Below are positions 6,808-10,698 of a DNA stretch of 10,698 bases, one piece after another. The stretch spans positions 1-10,698 of the forward strand of contig JAUXIU010000019.1 of NCBI GenBank assembly GCA_030620895.1. Direction: 5' to 3'. This DNA comes from Deltaproteobacteria bacterium (GTDB lineage Bacteria; Desulfobacterota; GWC2-55-46; S146-70; JAUXIU01). The notes beneath the pieces are model-generated. The model was not told where the DNA came from. It was given only the letters and a program-made list of their open reading frames with translations, and searched no databases. Position 1 is the first letter of the stretch, and each line of letters starts with the position of its first letter. A program made the position numbers and the translations under genes.

Positions 6808-8418
6808 ATGATAAACAGAGAAGGGTCGAATACAGAAGTTGGAAATGAAAGTTTTGAAAAGTTATATGAAAAGAGCATCAGGAAGATAAAGGTCGGCGAG
6901 ATTGTCAAGGGCAAGGTTCTAAATATAATACAGGGAACGGTGTTTATCGATATAGGTTATAAATCAGATGGACGGATATCTTTAGATGAATTTAAAGACG
7001 ACGAGGGTACTACCAATATTGCGATAGGTGATGAAGTCGATCTGGTGCTTGAAAGGGTTGTGGATAGAGATGGTTTTGCAATTCTCTCCAAGGGGAAGGC
7101 AGACCAGCTAAAGGTCTGGGATGATATAGAGGAATCATTTGAAAAAGGCAAAGTACTTAACGGGAAGATTACAAGGAGAATAAAGGGTGGATTCTATGTT
7201 GATATAGGTGGCATAAATACATTTCTCCCAAGTTCACACCTTGATATTAAGCCTGTAAAATCACCTGATGAGTTTGTAGGTACTACATCTAAGTTCAAGG
7301 TGCTCAAATTCGACAGGAACAGATCCAACGTTATCATATCAAGGCGTATCATTCTAGAAGAGGAGAGAGAAATACTGAGAAAGGATACCTTGGAGAGAAT
7401 AAAGGAAGGAAATATTGTTACAGGTACAGTAAAGAATATTACTGACTACGGTGCATTTATTGACCTGGGAGGTGTTGACGGTCTGCTCCATATAACCGAC
7501 ATTTCATGGGGAAAGCTAACCCATCCTTCAGCTATCCTTAAACCCGGCGATAATATCGACCTAATGGTTCTCAAATACGACAAAGAAGAGGGGAAAATAT
7601 CGCTTGGGTTGAAACAGACCAAGCCAGACCCATGGGCTACAGTTCTTGAAAAATATCCGGTCGACAGAAAGGTAAGCGGTAAGGTTGTAAATATTGTAGA
7701 TTATGGGGCCTTTGTTGAGCTTGAGGAGGGGCTGGAGGGTCTAATCCATATCTCCGAGATGTCATGGACTAAGATAAGGCATCCATCACAGAAACTCAAG
7801 GTTGGAGACAGGGTAGAGGTTGTTGTTCTTAGAGTCGAACCTGAAAACAGGAGAATTTCTCTGGGAATAAAACAACTTGAGGCGAATCCATGGGATGCTA
7901 TAGAAGAAAAGTATCCTAAAGGGTCAAAAGTAAAGGGTATTATTAAAAATGTAGCGGATTTTGGACTTTTTATTGGCATAGAGGAAGGTATTGATGGTTT
8001 TATTCATGTATCTGATCTATCGTGGAAGAAGGTGAAACATCCATCAGAGTTATTCGAGAAAGACCAGGAGGTAGAAGCGGTAGTACTGAATATAGATAAG
8101 GCCAATGAGAGATTTTCACTCAGTTTAAAGCAACTCGAAAAGGATCCATGGTCTGAAATAGAAGGGAAATACAAACCTGGCATGATAGTTACAGGTAAGG
8201 TAACAGGCATGGCGGATTTTGGAGCCTTCGTTGAGCTTGAAGAAGGTGTTGAGGGGCTGATCCATATATCGGAGTTGACCAGGGGAATTAAGAAAGGTAT
8301 GGAGATAAAAACAGGTAGCCTCATTGAAACTGAGATTTTAAACATCGATCCGGAAGATAAAAAGATTGGACTCAGCATAAGGGGGACTGTTACCACAGAA
8401 GAGAACCGTAATGGTTAA
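6808..8418 (+). CDS. rpsA: 30S ribosomal protein S1
   Basis: S1 is a ribosome-associated RNA-binding protein that helps recruit and unfold mRNA during translation initiation. The 536-residue protein contains six S1 (OB-fold) repeats at about 28-97, 113-183, 199-270, 286-357, 371-443 and 457-526, the full Proteobacteria-like complement. Repeats 3-6 are the most canonical, with the DYGAF or DFGAF and GLIHISE/D signature (for example 297-302 and 311-317). Repeats 1 and 2 are more divergent, as is usual for the ribosome-binding half. The ATG at 6808 has AAGGGG upstream; a TTG at 6804 is out of frame and leads quickly to a stop. The cmk-rpsA neighbourhood is conserved widely. The stop lies inside the sppA start (8-bp overlap), so sppA is probably co-transcribed. 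Confidence 0.97.
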   Translation: MINREGSNTEVGNESFEKLYEKSIRKIKVGEIVKGKVLNIIQGTVFIDIGYKSDGRISLDEFKDDEGTTNIAIGDEVDLVLERVVDRDGFAILSKGKADQLKVWDDIEESFEKGKVLNGKITRRIKGGFYVDIGGINTFLPSSHLDIKPVKSPDEFVGTTSKFKVLKFDRNRSNVIISRRIILEEEREILRKDTLERIKEGNIVTGTVKNITDYGAFIDLGGVDGLLHITDISWGKLTHPSAILKPGDNIDLMVLKYDKEEGKISLGLKQTKPDPWATVLEKYPVDRKVSGKVVNIVDYGAFVELEEGLEGLIHISEMSWTKIRHPSQKLKVGDRVEVVVLRVEPENRRISLGIKQLEANPWDAIEEKYPKGSKVKGIIKNVADFGLFIGIEEGIDGFIHVSDLSWKKVKHPSELFEKDQEVEAVVLNIDKANERFSLSLKQLEKDPWSEIEGKYKPGMIVTGKVTGMADFGAFVELEEGVEGLIHISELTRGIKKGMEIKTGSLIETEILNIDPEDKKIGLSIRGTVTTEENRNG

Positions 8419-9310
8419 AAAAATATTGATACCTATCCTTGCGGCTATAGGGGTTTTTGTCATAGTAAGCCTATTCTTTTTCATTATAATATATGTATTT
8501 ATAATAAAAGAAAGGCCGCTTTTTGGTGATAAGGTGGCAATAGTTGAGATTAAGGGGGTGATAACAGACTCGGGAGATATTAATAAAAAGATAAAGGAAT
8601 ATGCGGAAAGGGATGATGTAAAAGCTATCATTATCAGGCTGGATACTCCCGGAGGAGGGGTAGGGCCGTCTCAGGAGATTTACAGGGAGATAATGAGGGC
8701 TAAAAAACAGAAGAAAGTAATCGCATCGATGGGTTCAATTGCAACATCAGGGGGTTACTATATTGCTTCGGCCTCCCATAAGATAGTGGCTAATCCTGGA
8801 ACAATAACAGGCAGTATGGGCGTCATTATGGAATTTGCTAACATAGAAGAGTTGATGTCAAAGATTGGCCTTAAGGGATATGTCGTTAAGAGCGGCGAGT
8901 TTAAGGATATAGGTTCTCCTTTAAGAAAAATTACCAAAGAAGAAAGAAAATTGCTTCAAGGTGTAACCGACGACTTGCATCAACAGTTCATAGATGCTGT
9001 GGCTGTGGGGCGAGGCGTTGATAGTTCCAAGATTAAACATATTGCTGATGGCAGTTTCTTTTCAGGAGCAAAAGCGCTTGAAATGGGTCTTATATATGAG
9101 CTCGGTAATTTGAATGATGCTGTAGATATTGCCGCTTCTCTGTCGGGCATTGAGGGGAAACCTGTTGTTATCTATCCACCTAAAAAAGGGATTAGTTTAT
9201 GGGATATAATCATTGAAGCCCCGTTAAATCGAGCCCTTAACAAGCTTATATATATGTTCAGTGTAATGAGCATATCTCCATGGAAGTTGCAACAACCCTT
9301 CTATATATAG
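8411..9310 (+). CDS. sppA: Signal peptide peptidase SppA, short form (family S49)
   Basis: This is a membrane-bound serine protease that degrades cleaved signal peptides. The 299-residue length fits the short single-domain form, as in Bacillus, rather than the doubled Escherichia coli enzyme. An N-terminal transmembrane segment spans about residues 5-32, preceded by positive KK, so the catalytic domain is probably extracytoplasmic. Landmarks are LDTPGGG (77-83), the nucleophile S113 in SIATSGGYYIAS, and the general-base K165 in SGEFKDIGSP. The 52-residue interval between S113 and K165 matches the Ser-Lys dyad spacing of Bacillus subtilis SppA. The gene overlaps rpsA by 8 bp; a weak AGAAGAGA (8397-8404) precedes the ATG, so translational coupling is likely. 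The reason for linkage to rpsA is unknown, but the pairing recurs in related genomes. Confidence 0.95.
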   Translation: MVKKILIPILAAIGVFVIVSLFFFIIIYVFIIKERPLFGDKVAIVEIKGVITDSGDINKKIKEYAERDDVKAIIIRLDTPGGGVGPSQEIYREIMRAKKQKKVIASMGSIATSGGYYIASASHKIVANPGTITGSMGVIMEFANIEELMSKIGLKGYVVKSGEFKDIGSPLRKITKEERKLLQGVTDDLHQQFIDAVAVGRGVDSSKIKHIADGSFFSGAKALEMGLIYELGNLNDAVDIAASLSGIEGKPVVIYPPKKGISLWDIIIEAPLNRALNKLIYMFSVMSISPWKLQQPFYI

Positions 9311-9329
9311 ATTAATAAAACTATTAATT

Positions 9330-9360
9330 ATTGTCAGTTTTACATTGACAATGTTATCAT
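9330..9360 (+). promoter_or_regulatory. Putative promoter for the HU/IHF gene with overlapping palindrome
   Basis: TTGTCA (9331-9336), an 18-bp spacer and TATCAT (9355-9360) each match the sigma-70 consensus at five of six bases. ATTGTCA (9330-9336) and TGACAAT (9346-9352) form a 7-bp inverted repeat with a 9-bp centre that covers the -35 element and much of the spacer, so a repressor bound there would block the promoter. No regulator is identified. Confidence 0.45.
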
Positions 9361-9424
9361 ATAAAAAAGTAACGGACCTTGTATATTATGCTGAATTTTA
9401 ATAAAAACTATTAAGGAGGGGTCG

Positions 9425-9715
9425 ATGACCAAGAGTGCACTTGTTGAGGCAACAGCCAGAAAGGTTAAAAATTTCTCTAAAAAGGATATCGAGACGATCG
9501 TTGATATCATATTTAATAGCATGACCGAAAGCCTGAGAAGCGGAGACAAGGTAGAAATAAGAGGGTTTGGTAGCTTTAAGGTTAAAGAAAGAAGATCCAG
9601 AAAAGGAAGAAACCCAAAAACAGGTGAAACCATAAATATTCCGTTTAAAAGGGTGCCATTTTTCAAGGCCGGAAAAGATCTAAAGGAAAGAGTGGACAAT
9701 AAACAGAATTTATGA
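9425..9715 (+). CDS. ihfB: HU/IHF family DNA-binding protein, probably integration host factor beta-like
   Basis: This is a small histone-like protein that binds as a dimer and bends DNA, acting in nucleoid structure, recombination and transcription. The 96-residue protein has the family pattern: N-terminal helices (TKSALVEATARK), the core strand KVEIRGFGSFKVKERR (42-57), and the beta-arm tip GRNPKTGE with P64, the proline that intercalates into DNA. The C-terminal VPFFKAGKDLKERV is closer to IHF subunits than to typical HU, and its place after rpsA matches ihfB in Escherichia coli. HU versus IHF-beta is not decided by sequence alone. A strong ribosome site, AAGGAGG (9413-9419), lies 5 nt upstream. 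The gene has its own putative promoter and overlaps the HIT gene by ATGA. Confidence 0.93.
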   Translation: MTKSALVEATARKVKNFSKKDIETIVDIIFNSMTESLRSGDKVEIRGFGSFKVKERRSRKGRNPKTGETINIPFKRVPFFKAGKDLKERVDNKQNL

Positions 9716-10200
9716 AACAACTCTGGGCCCCATGGAGGCTTGAATATATACTATCTCCACCTCCTGAAGCTTGTATATTCTGCAAAAAGCCTGCGGATAA
9801 TCTAAAAAACTCTCTTGTTTTGTACAGGAATAACCTCTCTGGCGTAATACTCAACAAGTATCCTTATAATAATGGGCATCTGCTTGTATATCCACTGAGG
9901 CACCTTCCAAATATAGAGGACCTGAGTCAGGAGGAATCTGCCAGCATTTTCGAGCTAATCAGGGAATCAACCACCATCTTAAAAAAGGCTATTAACCCGG
10001 AGGGGTTCAATATAGGTGCAAATATAGGGAAAGCTGCAGGCGCTGGAGTAGATTCTCACATCCATTTTCATATCATACCAAGATGGAGTGGCGATGTTAA
10101 TTTTATGCCGCTCCTGGCTGAGGTCAAGGCCATGCCAGAGCATCTGCAGGAGTCTTACAGAAAACTTTCTTTGTATTTTCAAAAGATTCCTCGAACTTGA
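9712..10200 (+). CDS. HIT-family protein, probable Ap4A phosphorylase/hydrolase type
   Basis: A histidine-triad superfamily nucleotide hydrolase or transferase of 162 residues. The signature HIHFH-II-P (116-123) carries the three histidines, with H120 the expected nucleophile. Other landmarks are WAPWRLEYI (5-13), CIFC (21-24, probable zinc-binding pair), NKYPYNNGHLLVYPLRH (48-64), GFNIGANIGKAAGAGVDSH (98-116) and RWSGDVNFMP (124-133). This combination is that of bacterial HIT proteins related to the Mycobacterium Ap4A phosphorylase Rv2613c, so the likely substrates are dinucleoside polyphosphates, but activity is inferred. The start overlaps the HU/IHF stop (ATGA) and no good ribosome site is visible, so translation probably depends on coupling. 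It is the last gene of the block; no clear intrinsic terminator follows. Confidence 0.93.
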   Translation: MKQLWAPWRLEYILSPPPEACIFCKKPADNLKNSLVLYRNNLSGVILNKYPYNNGHLLVYPLRHLPNIEDLSQEESASIFELIRESTTILKKAINPEGFNIGANIGKAAGAGVDSHIHFHIIPRWSGDVNFMPLLAEVKAMPEHLQESYRKLSLYFQKIPRT

Positions 10201-10414
10201 AAAGGATACTTGCCTTGGTCTGTCGTTTCAGGGGCAGATTAGAAGTGAGCCGCACAAATAAATGTTCTAAACTTGCCTTGGAAGAATTCCCAATTATATG
10301 ACGAGAATCTTCAGCCCCTTCCATTTGAATTGAACGGGTGTTCACCACAATACCGTCCATTTAGGGGTGGGTCAACGTGAGGCTATACCAATATTTCTTT
10401 ATTAACGGATTGTA

Positions 10415-10429
10415 CCGTCTACAAGGCGG
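10415..10429. repeat. Short hairpin with ACA triloop (hairpin 3)
   Basis: CCGTCT (10415-10420), loop ACA and AGGCGG (10424-10429) form a 6-bp stem with one T-G wobble. It matches the core of hairpin 1 (213-227) at 14 of 15 bases, which argues for a common origin. Confidence 0.6.
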
Positions 10430-10464
10430 CGCTTACGAGAAAGGAAAATTTACCTTTTATAGAA

Positions 10465-10505
10465 CTGGCATTCTCCCCCGCTCACAGAGCGGTGCATGCT
10501 GCCAG
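10465..10505. repeat. Hairpin with symmetric internal loop and ACA triloop (hairpin 4)
   Basis: The outer stem CTGGCA (10465-10470) pairs with TGCCAG (10500-10505). A symmetric 7 by 7 internal loop follows, then the inner stem CCGCTC (10478-10483) with GAGCGG (10487-10492), closed by ACA. Both stems are perfect. The regular geometry suggests a structured RNA or a protein-recognised DNA hairpin. Confidence 0.65.
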
Positions 10506-10539
10506 CACCTCGTTATAAAATCAGCCCTTTTAGTAACGC

Positions 10540-10698
10540 AAACTTCGTCAAGATTGATTGAGACATACATGCTGTTAGAAATGATGCGATTAGCAAAAGT
10601 ATCAGGATCGTACAGCATGTAGTTGAAATTAACCAAAAATTTAGTAACGTCAAGATACCCGCCCACAGGGCGGGGCATCTTGACAGCAAGGAAGTTTC
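10540..10698. mobile_element. Possible miniature (MITE/PATE-like) element, right part
   Basis: The left side, AAACTTC directly followed by GTCAAGAT (10540-10554), mirrors the right side, where ATCTTGAC (10677-10684), six bases and GAAGTTT (10691-10697) follow. These are imperfect terminal inverted repeats around about 159 bp. The right part, with hairpin 5, is the inverted copy of 251-291. There is no transposase in the window. The left boundary is short and could be coincidental, and the right boundary is the window edge, so the extent is uncertain. Confidence 0.35.
10649..10684 (-). repeat. GC hairpin with ACA triloop (hairpin 5), inverted copy of hairpin 2
   Basis: GTCAAGAT (10649-10656) pairs with ATCTTGAC (10677-10684), and CCCGCCC (10658-10664) with GGGCGGG (10668-10674), around ACA; a one-against-two mismatch interrupts the stem. 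Positions 10658-10698 are the exact reverse complement of 251-291. Confidence 0.85.

Larger units (their letters stand above)
10201..10698. other. Gene-free 3' region with hairpins and possible mobile-element remnants
   Basis: These 498 bp show no convincing coding region. The open frames that exist run through the hairpins and resemble no family I recognise. ACTTGCCTTGG occurs twice (10208-10218 and 10271-10281). From 10415 on there are three GC hairpins with ACA loops. TTTAGTAAC plus GTCAAGAT occurs joined at 10640-10656 and split by nine bases at 10529-10554. ACATGCTGT (10567-10575) pairs with 10612-10620. The region looks like non-autonomous repeat or degraded transposon DNA, which is an inference. 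Confidence 0.6.

Noticed and set aside
10124..10360. Minus-strand open frame, considered as the C-terminal tail of a TnpB-like transposase with downstream guide RNA
   Set aside because: It overlaps the HIT coding end, lacks the zinc-finger and catalytic motifs of TnpB, and other short frames in the same stretch look equally good. A transposon remnant remains possible but is not supported by protein motifs.
10377..10622. Open frame of 81 codons on the plus strand starting with GTG, with a G-rich stretch upstream
   Set aside because: It runs through hairpins 3 and 4, has no recognisable motif or composition bias, and lies in repeat-like DNA.
10457..10678. Open frame of 73 codons on the minus strand
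   Set aside because: Its start lies inside the hairpin 5 stem, it covers hairpin 4, and the product resembles no family I recognise.

Overview
The window reads as a bacterial chromosome segment, moderately A+T-rich (base composition not computed). It carries a dense single-strand block of ten genes, all on the plus strand. The order is a histidinol-phosphate/aromatic aminotransferase gene, then aroF, tyrA, aroA, cmk, ispH, rpsA, sppA, an HU/IHF gene and a HIT-family gene. The core aroA-cmk-rpsA-ihfB order is the one known from Escherichia coli. The version with aroF-tyrA upstream, ispH between cmk and rpsA, and sppA after rpsA is the arrangement I associate with Desulfobacterota/Geobacter-like and Nitrospirota-like Gram-negative bacteria. 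The sequence alone does not separate those two groups.

Layout. Positions 1-340 hold repeats only: a 96-nt-offset duplication built from TAANAAGC-type octamers (1-171) and two strong GC hairpins (200-240 and 268-298). Positions 341-1429 are hisC. A 173-bp gap with degenerate inverted A+T-rich motifs and a plausible promoter precedes aroF. From aroF to ispH (1603-6376) the genes are packed tightly: aroF-tyrA are 26 bp apart, tyrA-aroA and aroA-cmk share ATGA overlaps, and cmk-ispH overlap by 20 bp. A 431-bp A+T-rich leader with a good promoter and operator-like repeats precedes rpsA, which overlaps sppA by 8 bp. A 114-bp gap with a promoter overlapped by a palindrome precedes the HU/IHF gene, which is coupled by ATGA to the HIT gene. 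Positions 10201-10698 hold no convincing gene but contain three more ACA-triloop hairpins and a possible miniature element.

How the genes work together. AroF makes DAHP and opens the shikimate pathway. AroA makes EPSP late in that pathway. TyrA and the aminotransferase complete tyrosine, and probably phenylalanine, synthesis. No chorismate mutase is visible in the window. Cmk supplies CDP/dCDP, IspH performs the last step of the MEP isoprenoid pathway, ribosomal protein S1 serves translation initiation, SppA degrades membrane-embedded signal peptides, the HU/IHF protein bends DNA, and the HIT protein probably breaks down dinucleoside polyphosphates.

The genes are ordinary housekeeping genes with intact catalytic residues. 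The less ordinary material is at the edges: a family of five hairpins with ACA (or complementary TGT) triloops, and a 41-nt perfect inverted repeat (251-291 against 10658-10698) bracketing the whole gene block. Repeats at both edges suggest the window may be a complete assembly contig that stopped in multicopy sequence. I see no evidence for a new multi-gene system here.
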